Translations under genes and position numbers: made by a program | DNA from: Vibrio sp. FE10 | Lineage (GTDB): Bacteria; Pseudomonadota; Gammaproteobacteria; Enterobacterales; Vibrionaceae | Direction of reading: 5' to 3' | NCBI RefSeq assembly: GCF_030297155.1 | Contig: NZ_AP028067.1 | Coordinates: 1,178,001 to 1,242,000, forward strand | Length of the DNA stretch: 64,000 nucleotides | Notes under the pieces: model-generated | The model's database searches: none | Told to the model about the DNA's origin: nothing | Seen by the model: only the letters and a program-made list of their open reading frames with translations | Part shown: piece after piece, positions 41,553 to 52,310 of the stretch | How the letters are laid out: the number at the start of each line of letters is the position of its first letter | How positions within the stretch are numbered: position 1 is the stretch's first letter

Positions 41553-42122
41553 TTACTTGTTATCTCGTTCTAGAGAGCGTTGACGTAAGAGCTTTTGTTG
41601 TTGATGAAGTGCAGCCTTGATCAGCAAGTCTTGGTCAGTATCACGAAGATGAGCATATTTGAATTTGATTTCGAAGCCTGAATCTTTAGGTTCGCTAGCG
41701 AAGACTTCCGCGTAGCAATAGATAGCGGCGGCAGGGTGCTCGATGAAGAGCTTGGCTTTAACTAAGCGACCCGCTTCGATATCTGTTTTTGAAAAACAAG
41801 AGAACTGACTCGCACCAAATGAATACGTGTGGGTACGAAATTGTTCATCATCTTGTTGCGACAACATAAAGCTCAACAAGAGGTTTAATTTAGAGTTCTG
41901 TGCATCCAATAAACTGATGACATTCTTCAAGTCGCTGTTTTTCAGTTCGTTGCGAGCACTGTCGGCTAATAGGTCCAATTGGCTAAACTCACTTGCCACA
42001 ACAAAAGGGGCAGGAATCTCCGATTCGAACTGAATCTGAGAAGGTAAAGCGAAGTTGCTGTCCATTGGCTCAATATTAGCGGTAAGGCTGTGGTGAACGG
42101 TGAAAAACTCTTGTTCTGTCAT
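41553..42122 (-). CDS. PilZ-like protein (PlzB position)
   Basis: A 189-residue protein. The C-terminal half (about 95-175) has the beta-barrel pattern of PilZ domains (FSCFSKTDIEAGRLVKAKLFIEHP, YCYAEVFASEPKDSGFEIKFKYAHL). The N-terminus is helical/variable. The usual c-di-GMP signature (RxxxR and D/NxSxxG) is not evident, so nucleotide binding is uncertain. Its location between mfd and lolC matches V. cholerae plzB as I remember it. It is probably cotranscribed with mfd (6-base gap) and divergent from lolC. Confidence 0.7.
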   Translation of the reverse strand: MTEQEFFTVHHSLTANIEPMDSNFALPSQIQFESEIPAPFVVASEFSQLDLLADSARNELKNSDLKNVISLLDAQNSKLNLLLSFMLSQQDDEQFRTHTYSFGASQFSCFSKTDIEAGRLVKAKLFIEHPAAAIYCYAEVFASEPKDSGFEIKFKYAHLRDTDQDLLIKAALHQQQKLLRQRSLERDNK

Positions 42123-42349
42123 GCGTTAGTTCCTTGAAGTGATCTATTGATTATCGCTATGTGGCCGCAGTAATCAAGGTCAGTTAATTGAAAGTCTCAA
42201 ATAGTTGTTTGAAAGTTGGCTATTTGACAAGGTTCTGTTTTTCAAGCCTAACTAATTGAGTTAATTCACTCTATATTTTCAATTAACCCCTACACAGTAA
42301 CGGCAATACCCGTTACATTAACCCGCATCTCCTTTAGATGGTTCAAAGT

Positions 42350-43558
42350 ATGTTTCATCCTATTTCATTGTTTGTTGGCCTGCGTTATTTGAAAGGCCGT
42401 TCAGGTGATCGCTTTAGCCGTTTTGTTTCTTATATGTCGACGGCCGGAATCACCATTGGTGTGCTGTCTTTGGTTACTGTTTTATCGGTAATGAATGGAT
42501 TCGAAGCGCAGTTAAAAGACCGAATTCTTGGTGTACTTCCTCAAGCCGTTGTTTACGAGCAAGGAGGCACAACGTCACTTTCTGCTCAAGCGCCTAGCTT
42601 TGCGGAGCAAATGTCGCTCAATGACCACGTTGAACCTATTGTTCGTAGTGAAGCGGTGATCCAAAGTCCTGCTCAGTTATCTGCGGGCCTGTTAATCGGT
42701 ATTGAGCCCAATTCCGATGACCCTCTTCAGAATCATTTAATTGCTGGCAGACTGTCTTCACTCCAAGCTGGTCAGTATCAGCTTTTCCTTGGTCATACCT
42801 TGGCAAGAAACTTGAAAGTGTCTATGGGTGACAAAGTTCGCTTAATGGTCACCAGTGCCAGCCAATACACACCACTAGGTCGCATACCTAGCCAGCGAAA
42901 TTTCACCGTAGCCGGTATTTTTAATACGGGTTCGGATATTGATGCTCAGTTGATGGTCACACACATTCAAGATGTAGGACGTTTGATGCGTTATAAGCCT
43001 GATACGATTTCAGGCTGGCGACTGTTTTTTGATGACCCGTTTGAAGTCGCAGATTTATCGAACACCCCGTTACCGGAAGGTTGGGTGTGGAGTGATTGGC
43101 GTGACCAACGTGGCGAGCTTTTCCAAGCTGTTCGTATGGAAAAAAATATGATGGGCTTGATGCTGGGGCTGATCATCGGTGTTGCGGCGTTTAATATCAT
43201 TTCTGCGCTGATCATGGTGGTGATGGAGAAACAATCAGAAGTCGCCATCTTAAAAACGCAAGGCATGCGTGATGGTCAAGTCATGGGTATCTTCATGGTT
43301 CAAGGTGCAAGTAGCGGTGTGATCGGCGCGTTATCTGGTGGCATTCTTGGCGTGATCTTAGCTTCGAACCTCAATACTATTTTAGAGGCGATGGGTGTTG
43401 CTCTGTTCTCATTTGGTGGACAACTGCCAATATTGATTAACCCAATCCAAATTGCGGTTGTTGTGGTTTTGGCTATTGCACTTAGCCTTGTTGCGACTGT
43501 ATTTCCTTCTTATCGTGCATCTTCTGTGAAACCTGCTGAGGCCCTTCGTTATGAGTAA
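42350..43558 (+). CDS. lolC: lipoprotein-releasing ABC permease LolC
   Basis: A 402-residue inner membrane subunit of the LolCDE complex that extracts outer membrane lipoproteins and hands them to LolA. TM1 lies near 25-45 ([22 protein letters not shown]), then a large periplasmic MacB-like domain, then three C-terminal helices from about 265. The ATG at 42350 ([17 protein letters not shown]) matches E. coli LolC better than the one at 42338; neither has a strong ribosome binding site. It overlaps lolD by 8 bases. Confidence 0.94.
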   Translation: MFHPISLFVGLRYLKGRSGDRFSRFVSYMSTAGITIGVLSLVTVLSVMNGFEAQLKDRILGVLPQAVVYEQGGTTSLSAQAPSFAEQMSLNDHVEPIVRSEAVIQSPAQLSAGLLIGIEPNSDDPLQNHLIAGRLSSLQAGQYQLFLGHTLARNLKVSMGDKVRLMVTSASQYTPLGRIPSQRNFTVAGIFNTGSDIDAQLMVTHIQDVGRLMRYKPDTISGWRLFFDDPFEVADLSNTPLPEGWVWSDWRDQRGELFQAVRMEKNMMGLMLGLIIGVAAFNIISALIMVVMEKQSEVAILKTQGMRDGQVMGIFMVQGASSGVIGALSGGILGVILASNLNTILEAMGVALFSFGGQLPILINPIQIAVVVVLAIALSLVATVFPSYRASSVKPAEALRYE

Positions 43559-44243
43559 TTTTCTTCAATGTAATGATATCCGTAAAACGTACCGCGAGGG
43601 TTCGTTGGATACCGAAGTCCTCAAAGGTGTCAGCTTCGAAATCGAAAAAGGTGAGCTGGTTGCAATCATTGGTACCTCTGGTTCTGGTAAAAGTACGCTA
43701 TTGCATATTTTAGGGGCATTGGATGATGCTTCCGACGGCAGCGTGAGTTTTCTCGGGCAGGACTTAGCGTCTTTGAGCTCGAATAAGCAGGCGAAGCTTC
43801 GTAATCAACACCTTGGTTTTGTATATCAATTCCATCATCTTCTTTCGGATTTCTCGGCGCTTGAAAACGTAGCGATGCCGTTGCTAATTGGTGGTGAAAA
43901 GCCTGCTAAAGCAAAAGAAGAAGCACAACGTTTGTTGGATAAAGTCGGGCTAAGTCATCGTGTTGATCACCGACCTTCGGAGCTTTCTGGTGGTGAGAGA
44001 CAACGTGTGGCGATTGCTCGAGCTTTAGTTAATAAACCGGCTTTGGTGTTGGCGGATGAACCGACAGGTAACCTTGACCACAACACAGCGCTGTCTATTT
44101 ACGATTTAATGCGTGAATTGAACCGCGAATACGATACCGCTTTCTTGGTTGTAACCCATGATGGTGAACTTGCGGGCAAGATGGATCGCCAACTGCACAT
44201 GCAAGACGGTTTGCTGGTTAACGTAGAAAAAGAGGAGAGTTAA
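43551..44243 (+). CDS. lolD: lipoprotein-releasing ABC ATPase LolD
   Basis: A 230-residue ATP-binding subunit of LolCDE. Walker A is GTSGSGKST (41-49), the Q-loop region is VYQFHHLL, the ABC signature is [15 protein letters not shown], Walker B is [12 protein letters not shown] and the switch is VVTHD. It overlaps lolC by 8 bases and abuts lolE directly, so the three are made in fixed ratio. Confidence 0.97.
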   Translation: MSNFLQCNDIRKTYREGSLDTEVLKGVSFEIEKGELVAIIGTSGSGKSTLLHILGALDDASDGSVSFLGQDLASLSSNKQAKLRNQHLGFVYQFHHLLSDFSALENVAMPLLIGGEKPAKAKEEAQRLLDKVGLSHRVDHRPSELSGGERQRVAIARALVNKPALVLADEPTGNLDHNTALSIYDLMRELNREYDTAFLVVTHDGELAGKMDRQLHMQDGLLVNVEKEES

Positions 44244-45488
44244 GTGTTTTCTTCTTTATCTCTATTGATAGGCGGCCGATTTAGTCGGGCGAAACAACGA
44301 GACAAGATGGTTTCGTTTATCTCTCTGTCTTCTACGATCGGTATCGCTGTCGGCGTCGCGGTGATCATCATTGGTTTATCTGCGATGAATGGCTTTGAGC
44401 GTGAACTGCAGTCACGAGTACTTTCTGTTATCCCGCATGGAGAATTCGAGGGAGTCAATGAACCTGTGACACGTTGGGAGCATGTGATCGAACAAGCGAC
44501 CCAACATGATGATGTTGTAGCGGCGGCACCTTATGTGAAGATTACCGCGCTTGCCGAAAAGGGCAAAGAGTTAAAGGCGATTGAAGTTCGAGGCGTTGAC
44601 CCACAACTTGAGCAACAAGTATCTAGCCTATCGAGTTTTATCGATAAGCAAGCTTGGAGCGAGTTTAAGGCAGGGCAACAACAAATCATTTTGGGCTCTG
44701 GCGTGGCCAATGTACTCGGCGCGAAAGTCGGTGATTACCTGACTCTGATGATCCCGACGGTGAATGGGTCGGTGAAGGTTCAAGCACCTAAGCGTGTTCG
44801 AGTCAAAGTAGTTGGTTTGCTGACTCTTAATGGCCAAATAGACCACAGCTTGGCTCTTATCCCTATTGGTGATGCGCAAGTTTACGCAAACCTAGGCGAC
44901 GCAGTGACAGGGGTTTCTTTAAAAGTGACCGATGTTCTGAACGCAAACTCGATTGTGCGTGAAGTTGGCAACCAGCTTGATGTGTACGTGTACCTGCGTA
45001 GCTGGCAACAGAAGTTTGGTTTCTTGTATCGAGATATCCAGTTGGTTCGCACCATCATGTATCTAGTGATGGTACTGGTTATTGGTGTGGCTTGTTTCAA
45101 TATTGTTTCGACTCTAATGATGGCAGTAAAAGACCGAGCATCAGAGATCGCAATATTAAGAACCATGGGCGCATCGGACGGCCTTGTGAAACGCATTTTT
45201 GTTTGGCAGGGCGTATTCTCAGGCGTGTTAGGTAGTTTGGTGGGCAGTGCAATAGGCGTGTTAGTCGCGCTTAACCTAACCACGATTATCAAAGGGCTTG
45301 AGAAGCTTATTGATCACCAATTTTTGTCCGGTGATATTTATTTTGTCGACTTCTTGCCTTCGCAACTCGATATGACAGATGTGGTTGTCGTTTCTGGTAC
45401 TGCTATTGTTCTGAGCCTAATGGCTACGTGGTACCCAGCATCACGAGCGGCCAAGCTCAACCCAGCAGCGGTGCTTAGTTCGAAGTAA
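44244..45488 (+). CDS. lolE: lipoprotein-releasing ABC permease LolE
   Basis: A 414-residue paralogue of LolC with the same TM - periplasmic domain - three TM layout (ISLSSTIGIAVGVAVIIIGLSAMNGFE at the start; IVSTLMMAVKDRASEIAILRTMGAS coupling helix). It starts with GTG at 44244, immediately after the lolD stop, with AGGAGAG at 44232-44238. LolE is the subunit that binds the lipoprotein. A strong bidirectional terminator follows. Confidence 0.96.
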   Translation: MFSSLSLLIGGRFSRAKQRDKMVSFISLSSTIGIAVGVAVIIIGLSAMNGFERELQSRVLSVIPHGEFEGVNEPVTRWEHVIEQATQHDDVVAAAPYVKITALAEKGKELKAIEVRGVDPQLEQQVSSLSSFIDKQAWSEFKAGQQQIILGSGVANVLGAKVGDYLTLMIPTVNGSVKVQAPKRVRVKVVGLLTLNGQIDHSLALIPIGDAQVYANLGDAVTGVSLKVTDVLNANSIVREVGNQLDVYVYLRSWQQKFGFLYRDIQLVRTIMYLVMVLVIGVACFNIVSTLMMAVKDRASEIAILRTMGASDGLVKRIFVWQGVFSGVLGSLVGSAIGVLVALNLTTIIKGLEKLIDHQFLSGDIYFVDFLPSQLDMTDVVVVSGTAIVLSLMATWYPASRAAKLNPAAVLSSK

Positions 45489-45539
45489 TGCTCTGAGTAA
45501 TACGTCATGGCATGATTTGCTATGTACAACTGACACAAA

Positions 45540-45571
45540 CAAAAAAGGATCCCTGATGGGATCCTTTTTTA
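45540..45571. terminator. bidirectional terminator between lolE and the DUF2062 gene
   Basis: AAAAAAGGATCCC-TGAT-GGGATCCTTTTTT, a perfect 13-bp stem with T-runs on both strands. It serves lolE (plus) and the DUF2062 gene (minus). Confidence 0.93.
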
Positions 45572-45686
45572 TTGAATTCAAACTGCATTTCTTACGACTT
45601 TGGTTACATACCAATATTGCAGAGAGCCGATGTTGTTCTGATTTCTCATAGTGTGAGTTTCAATTCACCCACGCCTAACGATAGCT

Positions 45687-46199
45687 TCAGTACCTTGCTT
45701 GTCGTTTCTTCCAACTTCTTACGACTGAATAACGCCATAACCCGCGAATACCAAAGTAGCCAATCATCGCAGAGATAACACCACAAATCAGACAACCTAA
45801 TAGGAATGGAGGTCCGATGGTGCTCATTTGCGCCAAGATGAAATCCCAAGACAATTCAAAGTGGAAAGCTTGAGGCGGCACATGCATAACAAATGCGCCT
45901 ACTTTATAAGCAAAGTAGAACAGCACAGGCATAGTCACGGGATTACTGATCCAAACCAGTGCGACAGACAGCGGTAGGTTAACACCACATGCAACCGCAA
46001 GGCCTGCAGACATAATCATTTGACTTGGTAAAGGGACAAACGCCATGAATAACCCAACAGCGAACGCGCCCGCCGCAGAGCGACGATTAAGGCACCATAA
46101 GTTGGGGTTGTACAAAACATTGCCAAAAATTTTCAATGCTTTCTGACGCTTGATGAGCTCATGGTCAGGCATAAATCTTTTGATAAACTTTCTTGGCAT
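45687..46199 (-). CDS. DUF2062 membrane protein
   Basis: A 170-residue inner membrane protein of the DUF2062 family. The conserved block is LWCLNRRSAAGAFAVGLFMAFVPLPSQMIMSAGLAVACGVNLPLSVALVWISNPVTMPVLFYFAY. Three to four helices and a basic C-terminus (RSWKKRQARY) are visible. The function is unknown. Its start is only 17 bases from the start of comEC on the other strand, so each gene's promoter must lie inside the other's coding region. Confidence 0.88.
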   Translation of the reverse strand: MPRKFIKRFMPDHELIKRQKALKIFGNVLYNPNLWCLNRRSAAGAFAVGLFMAFVPLPSQMIMSAGLAVACGVNLPLSVALVWISNPVTMPVLFYFAYKVGAFVMHVPPQAFHFELSWDFILAQMSTIGPPFLLGCLICGVISAMIGYFGIRGLWRYSVVRSWKKRQARY

Positions 46200-46216
46200 A
46201 GGAGGAAGCTACTCTC

Positions 46217-48526
46217 TTGTTTAACACTTGGTTCTTAATTTCATTTGCTGCGACAGTTGTGTCTGCCAGCTTTTGGCCTGTGATGCCACATTGGGTTTGG
46301 GCATCATTAATGCTGTTGTTACTTTTCGCATTAATAAAGTATAGCGTTTTCCGGTGTGCAAGAGGTCCAGTAACTGCATTGATACTAGTTATCTGCCTTG
46401 GAAATGCAATCGAAATACAAACGAGTCAGTTATTTCAATCTGGCCAGAATATTACCATAAATGCTTCGGTTGTTAGCCTTTTTAGTGAAAATAGCCATGG
46501 TTTTGAAAGCGTAATAGTAGTTAGATCAATTGGCGGCGAAAAATTAATCTTTCCACAATTGATAAAATTGCGGCTGTTTACCCCTTTCAAGCTAACGCTT
46601 GGAGATAAGGTTCATCTCTCGGTGTCAATGAAGCCGGTTTTTGGAAAACTCAACGAGGCCGGGTTTGATTTAGAAAAGTATCTGTTCAGTGAAAGAATCG
46701 TTGCTAATGCTACCTATCAAGCCGGAACAGGCTTTAGCATTCATTCTAGTACAAACTTACGCGCTCGATGGTTTGAAAGGACGCTTACAACGATCAGTCA
46801 GCTGGATAACTCTGATCTGATTGTGGCGTTGAGCTTTGGTTATAGAGAATTCATTCAATCACAGCGCTGGGATTTGCTTAAGAGCAGTGGGCTTGTTCAC
46901 TTAATGGCGATCTCAGGGTTACACATTGGCATTGCTTTTGGAATCGGTTACCAGCTTGGGAGAGTCGTTAGGTTAGGGGCATCGTATTTAATTTGGCTTC
47001 CGACTGTTTTTGGTCTTGGGCTCGCGTATTTTTATAGTTGGTTTGCAGGGTTTACTTTGCCAACGCTTAGGGCGCTAACCATGTGCATCATTGGGAGCTA
47101 TTTCCTTTGGCGAGGTCAAAATATCAATTTGATTCGATATGTGGCCTTGAGTCTCTGTGTCGTGTTGTTAATTTGGCCATTTTCGGTACTTTCAAGTAGC
47201 TTCTGGCTCTCATTTGGAGCGTTGGCAGCCGTTCTTTATATTGCTTCCAATACTCATCTTTCTTCTTACAAAAGCCCTCTACTCACAAAATTCTTCAAGC
47301 TATTTAAAATCCAGTTAATGCTGACGTTGTTACTGGCTCCTTTTTCAATGCTGTTCTTTCAAGGGTTCAGTTTGGTCTCGGTGTTATACAACTTTTTCCT
47401 CTTACCTTGGGTTTCGATAGTGACGATTCCTTTGCTGTTCTTAGCGATGTTTATCAGCTTAATCTTTGAATTAATTTGGGCTGAGAACAATATCATTGGT
47501 TATTTGTGGGCTCTGGTGGATTTATCGCTCACACCCGTTGTTTTCGCTCTCCCTTTTTCTGAACGTTTTTGGCTCACGGTTGATGATGAACTTGCTGCTT
47601 TGTTCGTGTTTTTCATTTTTCTATTGGGTATTTTACGTCATTACTTCCATCGTAGAATGATGTTTTTTGTCAGTGCTGTATTTGTTTTGTGGTGGGAATT
47701 TGGAAAGCTTAAACCAGAAGTGATGAGAGTCGATGTTTTAGATGTTGGACATGGCTTGTCGGTTGTTCTTCAAAAAAATAACCGGATTGTTGTTTATGAT
47801 CTTGGTAATGCTTGGCCGGGCGGCTCTGTAGTCGAGTCGCTATTGATACCTACGGTAGAAAGAAGGGGAATCAAGGAAATTGATGGGGTGATTGTCAGTC
47901 ATTTTGATTCTGACCATGCTGGTGGATATCAGGCATTACTTTCTTACTATAACCCTAAATGGATACGCGCTAGCCAAAGACTTAAACCTCCAGTCTCGCT
48001 CAGTAGTCAGTCTACGTTTAATTATCAAGCTTGTGTTATTGGAGAGTCTTGGCGTTGGCAAGATGTTGAGTTTGAGGTGTTGTGGCCGCCCAAAAGTGTT
48101 GAAAGAGCATATAACCCTCATTCATGTGTTGTGCGCATCTATGAGCCAGGCACGGAGTTTTCTATGCTTCTTACCGGAGATATTGAATTGGTCAGTGAGT
48201 GGTTACTTGCACGCGAAGCTACGCGGCTCAAAAGTGATGTGATGTTGGTTCCCCATCATGGTAGTTCAACCTCTTCCATTGCTCGATTTATCGAGGCTGT
48301 TTCTTCACAGTTAGCTATCGCTTCATTGTCTAAAGGAAACCAGTGGGGGATGCCTAGCCAATCTGTCGTCGACCGCTATCGAGAGGCTGATAGTACATGG
48401 TTAGATACGGGCGAAAGTGGACAAATAACCATCACAATCAGTAAGGAAGGTTGGAAATATCATACGATTAGAGAACATCAGGGGAGGCAGTGGTATAGGC
48501 AGATGCTCCGTAAGGGAGTAGAATAG
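46217..48526 (+). CDS. comEC: DNA internalisation channel ComEC/Rec2
   Basis: A 769-residue inner membrane protein that carries single-stranded DNA into the cytoplasm during natural transformation. An N-terminal OB-like region is followed by the competence membrane domain with GLVHLMAISGLHIG and WLSFGALAAVLYI. The C-terminal metallo-beta-lactamase-like nuclease domain has VLDVGHGLSVVL, VSHFDSDHAGG (HxDxDH) and LVPHHGSSTSS. The start is a TTG at 46217 with GGAGG at 46201-46205, a weak initiation consistent with low expression. It is upstream of msbA-lpxK-kdsB on the same strand. Confidence 0.93.
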   Translation: MFNTWFLISFAATVVSASFWPVMPHWVWASLMLLLLFALIKYSVFRCARGPVTALILVICLGNAIEIQTSQLFQSGQNITINASVVSLFSENSHGFESVIVVRSIGGEKLIFPQLIKLRLFTPFKLTLGDKVHLSVSMKPVFGKLNEAGFDLEKYLFSERIVANATYQAGTGFSIHSSTNLRARWFERTLTTISQLDNSDLIVALSFGYREFIQSQRWDLLKSSGLVHLMAISGLHIGIAFGIGYQLGRVVRLGASYLIWLPTVFGLGLAYFYSWFAGFTLPTLRALTMCIIGSYFLWRGQNINLIRYVALSLCVVLLIWPFSVLSSSFWLSFGALAAVLYIASNTHLSSYKSPLLTKFFKLFKIQLMLTLLLAPFSMLFFQGFSLVSVLYNFFLLPWVSIVTIPLLFLAMFISLIFELIWAENNIIGYLWALVDLSLTPVVFALPFSERFWLTVDDELAALFVFFIFLLGILRHYFHRRMMFFVSAVFVLWWEFGKLKPEVMRVDVLDVGHGLSVVLQKNNRIVVYDLGNAWPGGSVVESLLIPTVERRGIKEIDGVIVSHFDSDHAGGYQALLSYYNPKWIRASQRLKPPVSLSSQSTFNYQACVIGESWRWQDVEFEVLWPPKSVERAYNPHSCVVRIYEPGTEFSMLLTGDIELVSEWLLAREATRLKSDVMLVPHHGSSTSSIARFIEAVSSQLAIASLSKGNQWGMPSQSVVDRYREADSTWLDTGESGQITITISKEGWKYHTIREHQGRQWYRQMLRKGVE

Positions 48527-48557
48527 ATAGATTATTGTGAGAAAATTAAGCGATTCT

Positions 48558-50306
48558 ATGTCAACAGAAACAGATGAAACCACTTGGGTCACATTTAAAA
48601 GACTTTGGACTTATATTCGACTGTATAAGGCTGGCCTTGGTGTTGCGGTTATTGCGCTTATTATAAATGCCGTCTCTGATACTTATATGATTTCATTACT
48701 AAAGCCATTACTTGATGAAGGCTTTGGTAACGCTGAATCTGACTTTTTACGCACGCTCCCTATTATTATCTTTGCCATGATGTTCATTCGTGGTGTGAGT
48801 GGCTTCGTATCAACCTATTGCTTGAGTTGGGTCTCTGGCAACGTGGTGATGGAGATTCGACGTAAAATTTTCAGTCATTTCATGCACATGCCTGTGTCTT
48901 TCTTTGATAAAGAGCAAACGGGCGCACTGCTATCTCGAATTACTTACGATTCAGAGCAAGTCTCTGCTGCAACCAGTAAGGCTTTGGTCAGTATTGTTCG
49001 TGAAGGTGCCAGTATCATTGGCCTGTTGACGCTGATGTTCTGGAATAGTTGGCAGTTGTCTTTGGTGTTGTTTGCGGTTGCACCAGTTGTCGCTTGGGCT
49101 ATTACTGTCGTCTCTAAGCGATTTCGAAAGATCTCTAAAAACATGCAAACCAGCATGGGTCACGTGGCTTCTTCAGCAGAGCAAATGTTGAAAGGTCACA
49201 AGGTGGTACTAACTTATGGTGGTCAAGACCTAGAAAAAGGTCGTTTCGATTCTGTTAGTAATCAGATGCGTCAGCAAAGTATGAAGTTGGTAACAGCTCA
49301 AGCGGCTGCAAATCCGATAATTCAAATGATAGCGTCTATTGCAGTTGTGACAGTGTTGGTCCTAGCTAGTTTTGATTCTATTCGTGCTGAGCTTACTCCC
49401 GGTACATTTACAGTTATCTTCTCTGCGATGTTCGGTTTAATGCGCCCATTAAAAGCATTAACTAGTGTGACATCTCAGTTCCAACGCGGTATGGCGGCGA
49501 GCACCACTCTATTTGGTTTGATGGATCTCGAGACAGAACAAGACAAGGGTACATTGAAACCTGCAACCGTAAGCGGTGAAGTTGCTGTAAAAGATGTGAC
49601 GTTTACTTACGAGGGCGCAGAGAAACCAGCACTTGATAAGGTGAGTTTCAATATACCGAAAGGTAAGACGGTAGCGCTGGTCGGGCGTTCTGGTTCTGGT
49701 AAGAGTACCATTGCCAACCTATTTACTCGTTTTTATGATGTGGATTCAGGAACCATTGAACTTGATGGGCACGATATCCGAGATTATGAGCTGAAAAATC
49801 TTCGTGAACATTTTGCTCTTGTTTCTCAAAATGTCCATCTGTTCAACGATACGGTCGCCAATAACATTGCGTATGCAGCCGGTGAAGTTTACTCACGCGA
49901 ACAAATTGAACACGCAGCAAAACTTGCTCACGCCACTGAATTTATCAAAGATATGGAAAATGGCATCGATACGATTGTTGGTGAGAACGGTGGTAATTTA
50001 TCTGGCGGTCAAAGACAACGCATTGCGATTGCACGAGCGTTGTTAAGAGAAGCGCCAGTTCTGATCCTAGATGAAGCAACATCGGCTTTGGATACAGAAT
50101 CAGAAAGAGCTATTCAATCTGCTTTAGATGAGCTACAAAAAGATAAAACGGTACTGGTTATTGCACACCGACTATCAACGATTGAGCAAGCTGACGAAAT
50201 TTTGGTTGTAGACGATGGGCATATTGTTGAACGAGGTCCGCATGCTGAGTTAATCGCACATGACGGTGCTTATGCTCAATTACACCGAATCCAGTTTGGC
50301 GAATAA
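48558..50306 (+). CDS. msbA: lipid A flippase MsbA
   Basis: A 582-residue homodimeric ABC exporter (exactly the E. coli length) that flips lipid A-core across the inner membrane. Six helices lie in the first 310 residues (e.g. [46 protein letters not shown]). The nucleotide-binding domain has Walker [10 protein letters not shown], signature [16 protein letters not shown] and Walker [11 protein letters not shown]. The frame opens with GTG at 48537, but the ATG at 48558 fits the family. The 31-base gap after comEC suggests one transcript. Confidence 0.96.
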   Translation: MSTETDETTWVTFKRLWTYIRLYKAGLGVAVIALIINAVSDTYMISLLKPLLDEGFGNAESDFLRTLPIIIFAMMFIRGVSGFVSTYCLSWVSGNVVMEIRRKIFSHFMHMPVSFFDKEQTGALLSRITYDSEQVSAATSKALVSIVREGASIIGLLTLMFWNSWQLSLVLFAVAPVVAWAITVVSKRFRKISKNMQTSMGHVASSAEQMLKGHKVVLTYGGQDLEKGRFDSVSNQMRQQSMKLVTAQAAANPIIQMIASIAVVTVLVLASFDSIRAELTPGTFTVIFSAMFGLMRPLKALTSVTSQFQRGMAASTTLFGLMDLETEQDKGTLKPATVSGEVAVKDVTFTYEGAEKPALDKVSFNIPKGKTVALVGRSGSGKSTIANLFTRFYDVDSGTIELDGHDIRDYELKNLREHFALVSQNVHLFNDTVANNIAYAAGEVYSREQIEHAAKLAHATEFIKDMENGIDTIVGENGGNLSGGQRQRIAIARALLREAPVLILDEATSALDTESERAIQSALDELQKDKTVLVIAHRLSTIEQADEILVVDDGHIVERGPHAELIAHDGAYAQLHRIQFGE

Positions 50307-50320
50307 AATTAGGCTTCGTT

Positions 50321-51328
50321 TTGATCGAAAAAATTTGGTTTAACAATCACCCGTTAAAATACCTTCTATGGCCACTGTTGTGGCCGTTGAGTCTGTTGTT
50401 CAAAATGATCAGCGGTCAACGTCGCGAAGCGTATCTCTCTGGGAAAAAAGAAACCTATCGCCCACCTTTGCCTGTGATCGTTGTTGGTAATATTACCGCG
50501 GGTGGCAATGGTAAAACTCCAGTGGTTATTTGGTTGGTTGAGATACTCCAAGCCAATGGTTTCAAACCTGGTGTGGTTTCTCGAGGGTATGGCGCGAAAG
50601 CCCCTAGTTATCCGTTAGTGTTGGACGAGAACACACCTGCCGAACATTCAGGTGATGAACCACGGTTGATTCGAAAGCGAACGGGTGCGCCTGTAGCGGT
50701 TGACCCTATCCGTGCAAATGCAGTGAAGGCTTTGCTGAACGAAGGTGTTAATGTCATTATTACTGATGACGGCCTTCAGCATTATGCCCTTGAACGCGAT
50801 ATTGAATTTGCGGTTATCGATGGTGCGAGACGCTTTGGTAGTGAATGTCTCATTCCTTTAGGGCCATTAAGAGAGCCTATATCACGCTTAGATACCGTGG
50901 ATTTTTTGGTTAACAATGGCGGTAAACCTCAAGGCCGTGAATTCTCGATGTCTCTACTACCAAGCCAAGCTGTTAATCTTAAAACTGGTCAGAAAATGCC
51001 AGTAGAAAAATTACAGAAGCTGGTGGCTTTTGCTGGTATTGGTCATCCACCGCGCTTTTTTAAAACATTAGAAGATCTTGATGGTGATGTGGTTTTCACA
51101 CAGGGTTTCGCCGACCATCAAGATTTTGATAAAGATGAACTTCATGCCTTAGCAAAGAAAGGTATGAACATGATTATGACAGAAAAAGACGCTGTTAAAT
51201 GCGAAGACTATGCGCAAGAAAACTGGTGGTATCTTCCAGTTTCTGCACAGTTTGATGAAGATTCGCAACAGCAAATTTTAAAAAGAATAAAAGAGGTTAT
51301 GGAATACTATGGATCACCGTCTGCTTGA
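50321..51328 (+). CDS. lpxK: tetraacyldisaccharide 4'-kinase
   Basis: A 335-residue membrane-associated kinase that adds the 4'-phosphate to the lipid A precursor. The P-loop is [20 protein letters not shown] (about 57-75), followed by [15 protein letters not shown], the Asp/His motif [12 protein letters not shown] and PLGPLREP. The start is a TTG at 50321 giving MIEKIW, which matches E. coli exactly, with AGG 7 bases before it. It follows msbA by 14 bases and overlaps ycaR by 20. Confidence 0.95.
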   Translation: MIEKIWFNNHPLKYLLWPLLWPLSLLFKMISGQRREAYLSGKKETYRPPLPVIVVGNITAGGNGKTPVVIWLVEILQANGFKPGVVSRGYGAKAPSYPLVLDENTPAEHSGDEPRLIRKRTGAPVAVDPIRANAVKALLNEGVNVIITDDGLQHYALERDIEFAVIDGARRFGSECLIPLGPLREPISRLDTVDFLVNNGGKPQGREFSMSLLPSQAVNLKTGQKMPVEKLQKLVAFAGIGHPPRFFKTLEDLDGDVVFTQGFADHQDFDKDELHALAKKGMNMIMTEKDAVKCEDYAQENWWYLPVSAQFDEDSQQQILKRIKEVMEYYGSPSA

Positions 51329-51488
51329 GATCGTTGCTTGTCCTGTATGTAAAGGTAAACTAACTTTTGACAAGGATAAGCAAGAGCTTGTTTGTAAAAT
51401 TGACCGCCTAGCTTACCCAATCAAAGAGGGGATTCCTGTTCTTCTGGAGCCTGAAGCTCGCACCGTTTCAATGGATGAGGGTAAGTAA
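51309..51488 (+). CDS. ycaR: YcaR/Trm112-family small zinc-ribbon-like protein
   Basis: A 59-residue protein found by reading the lpxK-kdsB junction. It begins [18 protein letters not shown] and contains [20 protein letters not shown], the UPF0434/Trm112 pattern with CPVC and one further Cys. It overlaps the lpxK end by 20 bases and shares TAATG with kdsB, exactly the E. coli lpxK-ycaR-kdsB order. The function in bacteria is unclear; Trm112 relatives activate methyltransferases. Confidence 0.93.
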   Translation: MDHRLLEIVACPVCKGKLTFDKDKQELVCKIDRLAYPIKEGIPVLLEPEARTVSMDEGK

Positions 51489-52234
51489 TGTCGTTTACGG
51501 TTGTCATTCCGGCAAGATACCAATCGAGTCGTTTGCCAGGGAAACCATTGGCTGATATTGGTGGAAAGCCGATGATCCAATGGGTTTACGAACAGTCAAT
51601 GAAGGCGGGCGCTGATAAAGTTATTATCGCTACCGATGATGCTAGAGTTGAGAAAGCGGCTAAAGCATTTGGTGCAACCGTTTGTATGACATCTCCGAAT
51701 CACGAATCAGGTACAGAGCGTTTAGCTGAAGTGATTGAAGTGATGAACATTCCCGATGACCATATTATCGTGAATGTTCAGGGTGATGAGCCTCTTATCC
51801 CACCTGCGATCATTAATCAGGTTGCAAATAACCTGGCGAATAGCACAGCACCAATGGCAACGCTAGGTGTAGAAATTACTCACGCTGATGAAGTGTTTAA
51901 TCCTAACGCTGTGAAAGTAGTAACGGATAAAGAAGGTTACGCACTGTATTTTAGCCGAGCAACGATTCCCTGGGATCGAGATGCTTACGCGAACAATGGT
52001 ACAGCCGCGGAATCGCCTTTGCTGCGTCATATTGGTATCTATGCTTACCGTGCGGGTTTTATCAATACTTACATCAATTGGGAACCAAGTACCCTTGAGC
52101 GTATTGAGTGCCTAGAGCAACTACGAGTGCTGTGGTACGGAGAGAAAATCCATGTAGACGTTGCAGCTGAAGCACCTGCTGCTGGAGTTGACACGCCAGA
52201 AGACCTAGAAGCCGTTCGCGCCATTATTGGTTAA
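51488..52234 (+). CDS. kdsB: CMP-KDO synthetase
   Basis: A 248-residue cytidylyltransferase activating KDO for the LPS inner core. Nucleotide-binding start [33 protein letters not shown], metal Asp in [12 protein letters not shown], then [14 protein letters not shown] and [11 protein letters not shown]. It shares TAATG with ycaR and is the last gene of the comEC-msbA-lpxK-ycaR-kdsB run, followed by a terminator. Confidence 0.96.
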   Translation: MSFTVVIPARYQSSRLPGKPLADIGGKPMIQWVYEQSMKAGADKVIIATDDARVEKAAKAFGATVCMTSPNHESGTERLAEVIEVMNIPDDHIIVNVQGDEPLIPPAIINQVANNLANSTAPMATLGVEITHADEVFNPNAVKVVTDKEGYALYFSRATIPWDRDAYANNGTAAESPLLRHIGIYAYRAGFINTYINWEPSTLERIECLEQLRVLWYGEKIHVDVAAEAPAAGVDTPEDLEAVRAIIG

Positions 52235-52283
52235 GCTTTTTTGAGCGACGACTTCTTTGCCCTACAAAAATACAAAATTACAG

Positions 52284-52310
52284 AGCCTCGCTTATTGCGG
52301 GGCTTTTTTA
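52284..52310 (+). terminator. Rho-independent terminator of kdsB
   Basis: AGCCTCGC (52284-52291) and GCGGGGCT (52297-52304) with one G-T pair, then TTTTTT. Confidence 0.9.
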
